A stretch of DNA of 64,000 nucleotides from Mangrovimicrobium sediminis (GTDB lineage Bacteria; Pseudomonadota; Gammaproteobacteria; Pseudomonadales; Halieaceae). Location of the stretch: NCBI RefSeq assembly GCF_004745945.1, contig NZ_SRLE01000007.1, positions 310,001 to 374,000 of the forward strand. The letters run 5' to 3'. A model generated the notes under the pieces. That model was given only the letters and a program-made list of their open reading frames with translations, searched no databases and had not been told where the DNA came from. This document shows, one piece after another, positions 17,535-26,010 of the stretch. The position numbers and the translations under genes were made by a program. The stretch's first letter is position 1, and every line of letters begins with the position of its first letter.

Positions 17535-18095
17535 GTGAAGCTGTTTACCGCGATTTTGCTTTTCCTCCTTCCCTCGCTGAGCCAGGCGGCGATCATCAGT
17601 GGTAGCATGTTCGGCTGGGAGGAATCGACCACCATCGAGTCTATCGGCGACGGCTCGAACCAGGTCTCGATGTGGTGGTCCATCAACACCAGCGACCGCG
17701 GCTGGTTCTACGGCAGCGGGAACGCCCTGACCCGCAGTGACGTGGCACTCGCCACCGGCGTTACCGACATTTCCCAGATTACCGACGCCTCGGCGTTCAG
17801 CTTCACCAACACCTTCGTCGGCCCGGTGTGCGACGCCGACTGCAATGGCAACGGCGTGGGCGACTTCCTGGTCTGGCGCAACATCGACAGCGGGTTCTAC
17901 GGCGTGCTGCGCGTGGACGACATCGACACTACTTACGGCGCGGACTACGCCACCCTGAGCGGTACCTGGTGGTTCCAGACCGACGGCAGCGCCAATTTCT
18001 CCGTGGTCCCCGTGCCCGCCGCGGCCTGGTTCATGGGTTCGGCACTCGCCGCGCTGGTCGGGGTAGGGCGCCGTCGCCGGCGCAAGTTGGTCTGA
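17535..18095 (+). CDS. Secreted protein with VPLPA/PEP-CTERM sorting signal
   Basis: A 186-residue exported protein. The signal peptide is KLFTAILLFLLPSLSQA. The C-terminal 29 residues (158-186) have the tripartite sorting layout: VPVPAAAW motif, hydrophobic segment FMGSALAALVGVG, then RRRRRK. This is the VPLPA-CTERM variant of PEP-CTERM signals, which are recognised by exosortases and often linked to exopolysaccharide production. The mature region is rich in Trp, Gly, Ser and Asp, with the pair CDADC. The GTG start was chosen because AAGGAG lies 8 bp upstream and it opens the signal peptide; the ORF is open further upstream. No exosortase gene is in the window. Confidence 0.85.
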   Translation: MKLFTAILLFLLPSLSQAAIISGSMFGWEESTTIESIGDGSNQVSMWWSINTSDRGWFYGSGNALTRSDVALATGVTDISQITDASAFSFTNTFVGPVCDADCNGNGVGDFLVWRNIDSGFYGVLRVDDIDTTYGADYATLSGTWWFQTDGSANFSVVPVPAAAWFMGSALAALVGVGRRRRRKLV

Positions 18096-18123
18096 GACAA
18101 CCGGCGGCAGCCAGCCCGAATTA

Positions 18124-18162
18124 GCCGGCGTCAGCCGGGCTGAGATTGCCGGCGTCAGCCGG
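18124..18162. repeat. Two 15-bp direct repeats in a GC-rich intergenic stretch
   Basis: GCCGGCGTCAGCCGG occurs at 18124-18138 and 18148-18162. Related GCCGGC words fill 18096-18180. The stretch separates convergent genes and can form several hairpins, so it may act as a terminator region. Confidence 0.5.
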
Positions 18163-18197
18163 CCCGGAAACCCAGCCGGCCTGAACTACCAGTTCCG

Positions 18198-18755
18198 CTA
18201 GAAAATCAGTGCCAGCGTCGGCACAGTCACCACGTCCATATCCAGTATCACCTCCCGCTTGCACAGCTTGAAACCCCCGTCCACCGGCATCAGCACATCC
18301 CGGCGGCCGCCGGTGTAGGTGTGGTTGTCCGCACCCCGGTGGCTGTAGAACATGTGGAAGTTGGAATAGGTGAGCAGGCGGCCGTCCTCCATAGCCTGCA
18401 CCTCGACATTGCTGATGAACCGTCGCGTGCGCGGGGCGGGGCACTCGGACCAGGCATTGCTTTTGAACGGGCGGAAGGTGCGGGCGAAGGTCTCCAGGTA
18501 GCCGTCCTGGCGCAGTGGGGCACCCATGCCATCGTCCTCCCGCGACAGTTCGCGCTCGACGGATAGAAACGCCTCGGTGTCCTGCAGCGTAGGGTCCGGT
18601 TGCGGCACGAAGCGCGCGGGCATGCTGTATTCCAGCGATTCATCGACCAGCGCCATCCACTGTTGCAGGCAGCGCTCGTCGAGCAGGCGCGCCTCGCGGT
18701 AGTAGAACTGCTCGACACGGGAGATCGTCTCGAAATCGACTGCAGCCTCGCTCAT
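18198..18755 (-). CDS. Ring-hydroxylating dioxygenase beta subunit
   Basis: A 185-residue NTF2-fold small subunit of a Rieske non-heme iron oxygenase (structural role, part of an alpha3beta3 complex). Typical features: EQFYYREARLLDERCLQQWMALVDESLEY near the N-terminus, and the C-terminal RREVILDMDVV-like strand (here CKREVILDMDVV). The start ATG overlaps the alpha-subunit stop as ATGA, so the two are translationally coupled. The frame stays open upstream through the alpha gene, but that is antisense-free shadow reading, not a fusion. Confidence 0.92.
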   Translation of the reverse strand: MSEAAVDFETISRVEQFYYREARLLDERCLQQWMALVDESLEYSMPARFVPQPDPTLQDTEAFLSVERELSREDDGMGAPLRQDGYLETFARTFRPFKSNAWSECPAPRTRRFISNVEVQAMEDGRLLTYSNFHMFYSHRGADNHTYTGGRRDVLMPVDGGFKLCKREVILDMDVVTVPTLALIF

Positions 18756-20059
18756 GCTTCCATCTCCTGTGCCAGCACGTCCTCGCGCCAGCGCTGGTAG
18801 AAGCTGCGTGCATAGTGCTCGTTGTAGGTCCTGCCCACCTGGCCCGGCAGGTCGGGGTGTGCGCCTTCTTCGCCGACGCCCATGCCGTAGTAGTAGGGGG
18901 TGTCGTTGAGGTAGTCGATGCTCGAGCCGATGTACTGCTCGCTCCAGGCGTAGGAGTCTTCCTGCTCGATGATGCCGGACGGGCCGAAACCCACGGTGTA
19001 GCCGGCGCGTATCGCCTTTTTCACCGAGGCCGGGGCCTCGATCGGCGAGATCAGCCAGGACCAGTACTCGATCAGGCCCGGGGCGCGGGGATGGCTCACG
19101 CGCAGCGTGTGCTGGCCCCACAGCAGCGACAGGTTGGGGTACACGCCCAACGCCATACCCTTCATGCGCGCCTGCACCGGCGACAGGCGCTCGGCCACGG
19201 TGCGCTCGACCTCGGTCAGGTATTCCGCCAGCTCCGGGGTGCTCTGCGGGTTGTGCACCGCCCGCTGTTGCAGCGTGCTGTCCTCGGGCAGGTAGCGAAA
19301 TGCCGCGGCGTGGCCGGGGCGGGCGACGGCGGTCACCGCGAGGTTTTCGATCTCCTGGTTGGCCTCGCCGTTGACGTCGACCAGGGTGCCGTGGAGGTAG
19401 GCGGCGTGGCCGATATCGCCGAGCATGTTCTCCACCGGCAGCTTCCAGTTGCACTTGATGTTCCACTTGTGCACCGGGCCGATCACTTCCAGTCCGCCCG
19501 GGAAGCGATCGAAGAAGGCCTCCATATAGAAGCGGTGGTCACCGAGATAGTCCGCCAGCGGCTCCACCTGCGCATCGAAGCTGGCGAAGATCAGGCCGAA
19601 GATGCTCTCGACCCGCGGCACTGCTTTCAGGCGGTAGCGGCTGCGGTCGATCTCCGGGCCCATCTTGCGTGCCTGGGGAATCCCCACCAGCTCACCCGTC
19701 GGCTTGAACGCCCAGGTGTGGTAGGGGCAGATGAAGCGCGCGGTGTTGCCCTGGTCGGTGCGGCACACCCGCAGGCCCCGGTGGGGGCAGCTGTTCACGC
19801 TTACCGCGATACTGCCATCGCGGTCGCGGGCGACGATCACCGGCACCTCGCCCATGTAGGCCGCGACGAAGTCGCCGGGGTTCTTCAACTGGCTCTCGTG
19901 GGCCACGTACAGCCAGTTGTTGCGAAACACGGTCTGTTGCTCGCGGCGGTAGATTGCCTCGCTGGTGAACACTTCGCGGCTCACCTCGGAGCAGTCGTGG
20001 TTGAGCCACTGCGCGGGGCTGCCGGTATCGCTGCCCGCGATGGGCGCCGGTCTGGACAT
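18752..20059 (-). CDS. Rieske ring-hydroxylating dioxygenase alpha subunit
   Basis: Catalytic subunit (435 residues) that inserts O2 into an aromatic or cyclic substrate. The Rieske 2Fe-2S domain has C91/H93 (CPHRG) and C111/H114 (CPYHTW). The mononuclear iron site shows the D-x2-H-x4-H pattern D215, H218, H223 (GDIGHAAYLHG). Length and order are typical of the group that includes biphenyl, benzoate and phenylpropionate dioxygenases; the substrate cannot be named. No ferredoxin or reductase gene is adjacent, so electrons must come from elsewhere, perhaps the ferredoxins at 12-13 kb. A palindromic operator-like site is about 35 bp upstream of the start. Confidence 0.93.
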   Translation of the reverse strand: MSRPAPIAGSDTGSPAQWLNHDCSEVSREVFTSEAIYRREQQTVFRNNWLYVAHESQLKNPGDFVAAYMGEVPVIVARDRDGSIAVSVNSCPHRGLRVCRTDQGNTARFICPYHTWAFKPTGELVGIPQARKMGPEIDRSRYRLKAVPRVESIFGLIFASFDAQVEPLADYLGDHRFYMEAFFDRFPGGLEVIGPVHKWNIKCNWKLPVENMLGDIGHAAYLHGTLVDVNGEANQEIENLAVTAVARPGHAAAFRYLPEDSTLQQRAVHNPQSTPELAEYLTEVERTVAERLSPVQARMKGMALGVYPNLSLLWGQHTLRVSHPRAPGLIEYWSWLISPIEAPASVKKAIRAGYTVGFGPSGIIEQEDSYAWSEQYIGSSIDYLNDTPYYYGMGVGEEGAHPDLPGQVGRTYNEHYARSFYQRWREDVLAQEMEA

Positions 20060-20094
20060 GGTGAAATCCCTGTCGTTGTCGAGAATCGCTATAA

Positions 20095-20110
20095 TGACAC
20101 AAATGTGTCA
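20095..20110. promoter_or_regulatory. Palindromic operator-like site before the dioxygenase genes
   Basis: TGACACAAATGTGTCA: 6-bp arms TGACAC/GTGTCA with a 4-bp centre. On the minus strand TTGACA (rc of 20106-20111) overlaps one arm and would serve as a -35 element, so a bound dimer would block transcription of the dioxygenase operon. The shape is common for TetR-family repressors; no tetR gene is present in the window. Confidence 0.6.
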
Positions 20111-20223
20111 AAAGGGAACATTAATGACAATTTAGGGTTCAGGCGAGGCAGGCCGGGGCGTCAAACAGCCGCCGTGTAGTGACCGGTTGGGTAGGTGATT
20201 GTGCGTAGCGGCCCGCGGCGCCG

Positions 20224-21765
20224 TTAGGGCGCCGGGTAGGCGTAGCTGGACTGCAGGCCCAGGGGCAGGCCCAGGCTCCAGTAGAGCAGCAGGTAGATGG
20301 TCCACAGCACGATAAACGTCGCGGAGTAGGGCAGCATCATCGCCGTGACCGTGCCGATCCCGGCCGCCTTGATATAGCGCTGGCAGTAGACCACTACGAG
20401 TGGGAAGTAGGGCATCAGCGGGGTGATGATATTGGTGGTGGAATCGCCGACCCGGTAGGCCGCCTGGGTCAGGTCCGGGGAGATGCCCAGGGCCATCAGC
20501 ATGGGCACGAAGATTGGCGCCAGCAGCGCCCACTTGGCCGAGGCGGAGCCAACGAACAGGTTGAGCAGGCCGGTGAGCACGATGATGCCGGCCACGGTGA
20601 GCGACGCCGGCAGCCCCGCCGCCTGCAGCCAGGCGGCGCCCTCCAGGGCGAGCAGGATGCCGAGGTTGGACTGGCCGAAGGCGTAGATGAACTGGGCGAT
20701 AAAAAACATGATGACCAGGTAGTAGGCCATGCTCTCCATCGAGCGGGTCATGCCGGCGATGATATCGCGCGAGCTGCTCACGGTGCCGGCAAAGATGCCG
20801 TAGACCACCCCGGGCAGCAGGAAAAACAGGAAGATCAGCGGCACGATGGACGCCATCAACGGCGCGCCGCGGCCGGTCAGGCTGCCGGTCTCGTCCCGCC
20901 ACGCGGAACTCTCCGGCCAGGCCGAGGCCACCAGCAGCGCCGCGAACACCAGCATGGACCACAGGGCGATGCGCAGGCCGCGCCGCTCGCGTTCATCCAG
21001 GGCGTGCATGCCGGCGGCGGTCTCCACCTCCTCGTCGAGGGGCGTCTTCGCCAAGCGCGGTTCCACCACGCGTTCGGTGATGAACCAGCCGGCGAGGATG
21101 ATCAGCAGCGCCGACGAGGCCGTGAAAAAGTAGTTGTTGAGCGGGTTCAGGCTGATCAGTGGGTCGACGATACGCGCCCCGCTTTGCGAGATGCCCTGCA
21201 GCATGGGGTCGATGGCGGAGGGGATGAACGCCGCGGAAAAGCCGCCGGAAACCCCTGCGAAGGCGGCGGCGATGCCCGCCAGCGGGTGGCGCCCGGCGGC
21301 GTGGAACAGGATGCCGCCGAGCGGGATGACCAGCACGTAGCCGGCGTCCGCCGCCGTATGGCTGGCGATACCCACCGCGATCAGCAGCGGCGTCAGCAGC
21401 CAGCGCGCGGTGGCGGCGAGCATGGCGCGCAGGGCGGCGTTGATGAAACCGGTGTGTTCCGCCACGCCGATACCAAGCATCGCCACCAGCACCACGCCGA
21501 TGGGGTGGAAGTGGGCGAAGGTTTTCACCATGTCGGTACAGAACTGCACCAGCGCCGCTCCGGAGAGCTGGTTGACCACGCGCAGCGGTTCGCCGTTGCG
21601 CGGGTCGGTGAGGTCCCACGCGACGTAGGACAGCAGCCAGGAAAGTACCCAGACGATGCCGAGCAGGGCAATGAACAGGACCGCGGGGTCCGGCAGGCGG
21701 TTGCCGATGCGTTCCACCGCCGCCAACATCCGCTGCACCATGCCCCGCTCGACTGTATCCGTCAC
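20224..21765 (-). CDS. AbgT-family transporter
   Basis: Inner-membrane transporter of 513 residues with about 11-13 hydrophobic helices and two re-entrant regions, similar to E. coli AbgT (p-aminobenzoyl-glutamate uptake) and MtrF (sulfonamide export). Recognisable segments: HFHPIGVVLVAMLGIGVAEHTGF, SHTAADAGYVLVIPLGG and VGDSTTNIITPLMPYFPLVV, the last being the conserved sodium/substrate-site motif. The start is a GTG with GGGGGG 6 bp upstream. It lies between the dioxygenase genes and a Tat-exported protein on the same strand, so import of an aromatic amide or carboxylate is a reasonable but unproven guess. Confidence 0.93.
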   Translation of the reverse strand: MTDTVERGMVQRMLAAVERIGNRLPDPAVLFIALLGIVWVLSWLLSYVAWDLTDPRNGEPLRVVNQLSGAALVQFCTDMVKTFAHFHPIGVVLVAMLGIGVAEHTGFINAALRAMLAATARWLLTPLLIAVGIASHTAADAGYVLVIPLGGILFHAAGRHPLAGIAAAFAGVSGGFSAAFIPSAIDPMLQGISQSGARIVDPLISLNPLNNYFFTASSALLIILAGWFITERVVEPRLAKTPLDEEVETAAGMHALDERERRGLRIALWSMLVFAALLVASAWPESSAWRDETGSLTGRGAPLMASIVPLIFLFFLLPGVVYGIFAGTVSSSRDIIAGMTRSMESMAYYLVIMFFIAQFIYAFGQSNLGILLALEGAAWLQAAGLPASLTVAGIIVLTGLLNLFVGSASAKWALLAPIFVPMLMALGISPDLTQAAYRVGDSTTNIITPLMPYFPLVVVYCQRYIKAAGIGTVTAMMLPYSATFIVLWTIYLLLYWSLGLPLGLQSSYAYPAP

Positions 21766-21783
21766 CGGCTATCCCCCCGTTTA

Positions 21784-21826
21784 TTCCAGTCTGGCGTCGT
21801 TTACGCCTGACGCCAGTGTACTGGAA
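21784..21826. promoter_or_regulatory. Two-step inverted repeat upstream of the AbgT-type gene
   Basis: Outer arms TTCCAGT/ACTGGAA and inner arms CTGGCGTC/GACGCCAG around a 10-nt centre. The inner repeat is perfect. It begins 18 bp before the AbgT start codon, where a repressor site or a 5'-leader hairpin would act. Confidence 0.6.
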
Positions 21827-21860
21827 ATCGACGCGGGAAATCGCGCGGCCGGTCGCTACA

Positions 21861-21884
21861 GCGCCACGCGTTACGCCGTGGCGC
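21861..21884 (-). terminator. Hairpin downstream of the Tat-exported protein gene
   Basis: GCGCCACG (21861-21868) pairs with CGTGGCGC (21877-21884), 8-nt loop. It lies 15 bp past the stop codon at 21899. There is no T-run, so it is a weak or factor-dependent terminator. Confidence 0.45.
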
Positions 21885-21898
21885 CGCAGGCCGCCGGG

Positions 21899-23026
21899 CT
21901 AGCCCTTGAAGTCCTTGATCAGGCTGGGCCGGGAGGAGCGCTCCACCATACCCACGGTTTCCTCGCCGTCCCAGCGGTAGCGGGCGTGTGCCTGCTGCAC
22001 GATGGGAAAGTCCGCGGGCAACTGGCCGCGGTGGCGCGAGCGGGTGTTGATGAAGGTCTCGCCCTCGATGCGCACCTCGCCGTCGGCGGTTTCCAGCACG
22101 CAGCTGACGTTGTCGCCACGCGTGTTGAGGGCGTCCATCCAGGGAATGTGCACGGCGCGCGCTGGGCGCAGCACGCCGCTGCCGTCGAACACATAGCCCT
22201 CGTTGTAGGAGGGCTCGCCGTCCTCGCGCGGCGGGAAGGTGTTGAAGCCGAAGGCCTTGCCGCTGGGAAATACCGCGGACTGCCAGCAGTGTCCCCAGAA
22301 GCCCTCGAACTTGCGCAGGCCCTGGCGGCGGATGCGCAGGCCGTTGCCGCTGAACTCGCGGGATTTGCCGTCGATGACCAGGTTGCCGGCGCAGCGGAAC
22401 AGCTGCTCGTAGCGCGGGCTGATGAACTCGCCCTGTTCGCCCTCGAAGGCCGCGCTGGCCGCGGTGGAGAGGGTGCCGGGCTGCCAGGGCGGCACCGCCA
22501 TGTGCATCTGGATATCGAAGCTCACCGATTCGGTGGGCTCGTCGTCCTCCCACACACCGTCCGCCAGCACCTGCGCCGTGGTGCGCGGGACCGGGCCGTT
22601 AAAGCTGGCATCCCAGCGCTGGAACGGCTCGACACACTGGAAGCGCGCGCCGGCGGAGCCGCGGATGGTCGGCCGGCCGTCCTTGTCGATGGCCGGGTGC
22701 GTCGGTCCGTTCTCGTCGCGCAGGCAGTACACGCGGCCGTCGGCGAAGGCGATGTCCAGCCATACCAGTTGCTTGTCCCATTCCTCGGCCAGGGCTTCCA
22801 CGCCCAGGCGCATGGCGAAGTCGCCGTTTTGCTCCTCGATCCAGACATTGACCGCGTCGCGAATGCCGGGAGTAGTCGGCGCTTCGGCGAGGACGAACTC
22901 CCGCTGCGGGTCAATACCGCCGCTCAGGTCCACGGGGCCACCTCCGAAGACGCTGCGGGGCAGGGCGAGGCCGCCGGCAAGTGCGGCCGAGTAGTGCAGT
23001 AGTGAGCGACGCGTGAGTTCATGCAT
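21899..23026 (-). CDS. Tat-exported protein of unknown function
   Basis: A 375-residue protein. It begins with a twin-arginine signal (MHELTRRSLLHYSAALAGGLALPRSVF), which implies export of a folded, perhaps cofactor-bound, protein. The mature part looks beta-rich, with two halves: about 45-200 (WIEEQNGDFAMRLGVEALAEEWDKQLVWLDIAFADG) and about 200-375 (FEGFWGHCWQSAVFPSGKAFGFNTFPP). It resembles the DUF7064/DUF7065 or AttH-like lipocalin type proteins found near steroid and aromatic catabolic genes; I recall this only loosely. The start was set at the signal peptide, with AGGAG upstream; the longer ORF to 23125 is not supported. It lies 55 bp downstream of a TonB receptor on the same strand. Confidence 0.82.
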   Translation of the reverse strand: MHELTRRSLLHYSAALAGGLALPRSVFGGGPVDLSGGIDPQREFVLAEAPTTPGIRDAVNVWIEEQNGDFAMRLGVEALAEEWDKQLVWLDIAFADGRVYCLRDENGPTHPAIDKDGRPTIRGSAGARFQCVEPFQRWDASFNGPVPRTTAQVLADGVWEDDEPTESVSFDIQMHMAVPPWQPGTLSTAASAAFEGEQGEFISPRYEQLFRCAGNLVIDGKSREFSGNGLRIRRQGLRKFEGFWGHCWQSAVFPSGKAFGFNTFPPREDGEPSYNEGYVFDGSGVLRPARAVHIPWMDALNTRGDNVSCVLETADGEVRIEGETFINTRSRHRGQLPADFPIVQQAHARYRWDGEETVGMVERSSRPSLIKDFKG

Positions 23027-23081
23027 CCCGGGTGTCTCCTGTGCGGTGTCGGGTGTGTGCCGGGCGCGATCCCGGTGTGGA

Positions 23082-25643
23082 TCAGAAATTCCATTGCAGT
23101 GAGGCTCCGAAGGTGCGCGGGGCACCGTAGGTTTTCATGTTGAGGCCCAGGGAGTCGATCACCGGGGTGGAACCCACGGCGTACTCCTCGTCGAAAGCAT
23201 TGTTGATGAAGGCGGCGGCGTCCAGTCCCGAGCCCATGATGTCCTGCCAGCTGAGGCGGAAGTTCCATACCGTGTACTCGTCGAGTTCCTGGTCCGCGCG
23301 TGCCTCGGCGGCCTCATCCGGGTCGGGCACCAGCACATCCAGGTGCTGCAGTTGCTGGAAGGTGTCGACCTCGGACTGGTAGTAGACACCGCCGGATACC
23401 GAGACCTCACCCAGCGCCGGGTCCAGCGGCAGGGTATACCTCGCGTTGCCGAAGAAGGAGTGGTCCGGGATGTACACGAAGGGCGAGTCCTCGTTGTCGA
23501 AGTCCGGCGTCTGCCACTCCTTGTAGTAGGCATCGATGTAGGCGTAGCCGAGGGAGAACACCAGGTTGTCGGTGGGCGCCACGGTGATGTCCAGGTCGAT
23601 GCCGCGGATCACCGCCTTGCCCGCGTTCTGCACCACGGTGGCGATACCGTCCGGGGTGCTCAGGCCCTGGGTTTTCTGGATGTCGCCGTAGTCCTGGTAG
23701 TACACGGCGACGGCCGAGCGCACGGTGCCGAGGAAGCCCGCCTGCCAGTCCGCCTTGTGGCCGACCTCGTAGTTGAGCACTGTCTCTTCATCGAAGGGCT
23801 CGAAGGAGATGTTGTCCTTGGCCCGGGTCTGGAAACCGCCGCTGCGATAACCCGTGGCGATACTGCCGTAGAACAGCGAGGCGTAGTCGGGCGAGTAGTT
23901 CAGGGCCATGCGCCAGGTCGGTTTGGAGTAGGACTCGTCCTCGGTGCGCGAGCAGGACGGCCCCACCGGGTTGCCGTCGCGGTCCAGTACCACGCAGCGC
24001 GGCGGCTCGGCGGCATTGAAGAAGTCGGTGGCGATGTTCTTCGAGGTCAGCTCGCGGCGGTCCCAGGACTGGCGCAGGCCAAGGGTCAGGGACAACTCGT
24101 CGGTGAAACTCCAGGTGCCCTCGCCGAAGATCGCGTAGGCCTCGTTCTCCACGTCGGCGATGGACGAGGCGTTGTAGAAGCCGTAGCGGCCGATAGCGTA
24201 GATTGCCTCCACCTCTGGAATGGGCAGCGGCGAGGTGAGGTCGGCGAAGTCGGCGCTGGGGCCGCTGTTGTTGGCGAGGAATCGCTCCGAGCCTTTCATG
24301 GTGTAGTAGTAGACGCCGGCCAGCCACTCCAGGCGGTCGTCGAAGGCGTCACCGAATACCTGCAACTCGTTACTGAACTGCTCGCCGTCCAGGTCGCGGT
24401 AGCCGGGGATGCCGAAGCTCGCCGGCCAGGTCGGCGAGGCCGTGATGTTGGGGCCGGTCAGCGGCAGGGCGGTACCGTCCGAGTCCGGACCGTTGAGCAC
24501 CTCCACCTTGCGGTAGCCGAAGATGTTCTTGATGGTCAGGCTGTCGCCGATATCGAACTCCGTGGCGTTGGCGAAAAACAGGTTGCTGACCTCGTCGCGG
24601 GATTTCAGGCTCGCCTCGACATCAGTGACGTCGCGCCCCTTGGCGCGCGCGATGGCATCGTCCACCAATGTGGCGGAAGGGCCGCCCAGCGCGGCCAGGC
24701 CGCCGTTGAAAATCGCGTTGTAGATGGCGCCGAGCCCGGCGTCCGGGTTGAAGTCGGTGGCGATGATGCCCTTGCCGATGGCGTCGTTCTCGTCGTAGGA
24801 CACCGTGGTGAGGTTGCGGAAGTCGCCCAGTTCAATCGAGGCGACCACGCGCAGGCCCTGGGAGTCCTCGTCCCACAGGCAGTCGTCGCAGGCCAGTTCC
24901 GCCGTCGAGCCCACCTCGCCGGCGGGGATGCCGTTGTCGACGATACTCTGGTAGCCGTCGCGCACGGTCTTCTGCCCGGCGATGCGCAGGCTCAGCACAT
25001 CGTTCACCGGCAGGTTGATGGCGCCCTCGATACTGTACAGGTCGTAGTCGCCCACCGTGCCCTTGAGGTAGCCGCCGAACTCGGCGTCCGGGGTCATCGG
25101 CGTGATGAGCACCGCGCCACCGGTGCTGTTGCGGCCGAACAGCGTGCCCTGCGGGCCCTTCACCACCTGCACGTTGGCGATGTCGTACAGGGCCAGGTTG
25201 CTGCCGTTGACCGGCGTGAGCACGATGTCGGCGTAATACAGGGGCACCGCCGGGTCCATGCTCAGCAGCACTTCCGAGGGGCGCTGGCCGCGCAGGGAAA
25301 TCAGCGGCAGGTTGGCACCGTCGGTGCCCTGGGTGATGTTGAGGCCGGGCACCACCTCGTTGAGGTTGTCGATGGCGTTGATGTTCTGCTCGTCGAGGAA
25401 GCGGCTGTCCATCACCGTGATCGCCATCGGCACGTCTGTCGCCACTTCCGAGCGGCGGCGCACGGTAACCACGATCTCCTCCAGGGTGCCGCCGCGCGGG
25501 CGGGCCTCCTGGGCGGCGGCGGACTGCCCGCCCAGCAGCAGGGCGCTGGCCAGCACAACACCGCCCGGCAAGGCTGCGAGGGGGTAACCAAGACGGGGAT
25601 GGAGACCGGCGGTCGGCCAATACGAAGGGCGCACTGGGTTCAT
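23082..25643 (-). CDS. TonB-dependent outer-membrane receptor
   Basis: Second TonB receptor (853 residues). The N-terminal region is a long signal (hydrophobic LAALPGGVVLASALLLGGQSAAAQ, cleavage near residue 45). The plug starts with TLEEIVVTVRRRSEVATDVPMAITV and contains VVKGPQGTLFGRNSTGGAVLITP. The barrel ends with FGASLQWNF, a C-terminal aromatic signature. It belongs to the same broad subfamily as the receptor at 14669 but is clearly diverged. It heads a minus-strand group with the Tat-exported protein and the AbgT-type transporter, consistent with outer-membrane uptake followed by inner-membrane transport. It is divergent from an AraC regulator. Confidence 0.93.
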   Translation of the reverse strand: MNPVRPSYWPTAGLHPRLGYPLAALPGGVVLASALLLGGQSAAAQEARPRGGTLEEIVVTVRRRSEVATDVPMAITVMDSRFLDEQNINAIDNLNEVVPGLNITQGTDGANLPLISLRGQRPSEVLLSMDPAVPLYYADIVLTPVNGSNLALYDIANVQVVKGPQGTLFGRNSTGGAVLITPMTPDAEFGGYLKGTVGDYDLYSIEGAINLPVNDVLSLRIAGQKTVRDGYQSIVDNGIPAGEVGSTAELACDDCLWDEDSQGLRVVASIELGDFRNLTTVSYDENDAIGKGIIATDFNPDAGLGAIYNAIFNGGLAALGGPSATLVDDAIARAKGRDVTDVEASLKSRDEVSNLFFANATEFDIGDSLTIKNIFGYRKVEVLNGPDSDGTALPLTGPNITASPTWPASFGIPGYRDLDGEQFSNELQVFGDAFDDRLEWLAGVYYYTMKGSERFLANNSGPSADFADLTSPLPIPEVEAIYAIGRYGFYNASSIADVENEAYAIFGEGTWSFTDELSLTLGLRQSWDRRELTSKNIATDFFNAAEPPRCVVLDRDGNPVGPSCSRTEDESYSKPTWRMALNYSPDYASLFYGSIATGYRSGGFQTRAKDNISFEPFDEETVLNYEVGHKADWQAGFLGTVRSAVAVYYQDYGDIQKTQGLSTPDGIATVVQNAGKAVIRGIDLDITVAPTDNLVFSLGYAYIDAYYKEWQTPDFDNEDSPFVYIPDHSFFGNARYTLPLDPALGEVSVSGGVYYQSEVDTFQQLQHLDVLVPDPDEAAEARADQELDEYTVWNFRLSWQDIMGSGLDAAAFINNAFDEEYAVGSTPVIDSLGLNMKTYGAPRTFGASLQWNF

Positions 25644-26010
25644 ACACAGCTCCTGATCTTGTTATTGATTGTCGTCGCCCTGGCCTGGCGGACGGGCGCT
25701 GGTACAGGGGTGCGGGCGTAACCCGGGCGGAAGCTTGGCTGGCCCGTTTATTGTTAGTCGTTTACACGGCCGCGCTGAGACTATATTTTCGGTCCCACTA
25801 CATAACAATTGCTGCGGCTTATGCGAGCCAGCCAAGTTATGCGGTCAGGACACTAAATGCAGGTCGTCGGCTTGCAGGTAGCCTGGCCGCGGCGCGTCGG
25901 CAGGGCAGGTCGCAGCGCAGAGCGTCCGGCAACGGGCACGCGTCGGGCCGGCACCCACAGCAGTTGGCCCGCATGTCGCGCAGCGTGAGGCGGACGGACA
26001 GGGTTACCCT
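25644..26010. promoter_or_regulatory. Divergent intergenic region, TonB receptor and AraC regulator
   Basis: 367 bp with no supported gene. An AT-richer segment at about 25738-25860 (for example GACTATATTTTCGG) is the likely promoter zone for one or both genes. AraC regulators commonly control a divergent neighbour, so the regulator at 26011 may bind here. Confidence 0.5.

Noticed and set aside
18198-19466. Minus-strand frame suggesting a fused alpha/beta dioxygenase protein
   Set aside because: The upstream part is an out-of-frame reading of the alpha subunit; the two genes overlap by ATGA and are separate.
23343-25721. 792-codon plus-strand frame opposite the second TonB receptor
   Set aside because: Codon-position shadow of a high-GC gene; composition dominated by Val, Gly, Ala and Arg with no recognisable domain.
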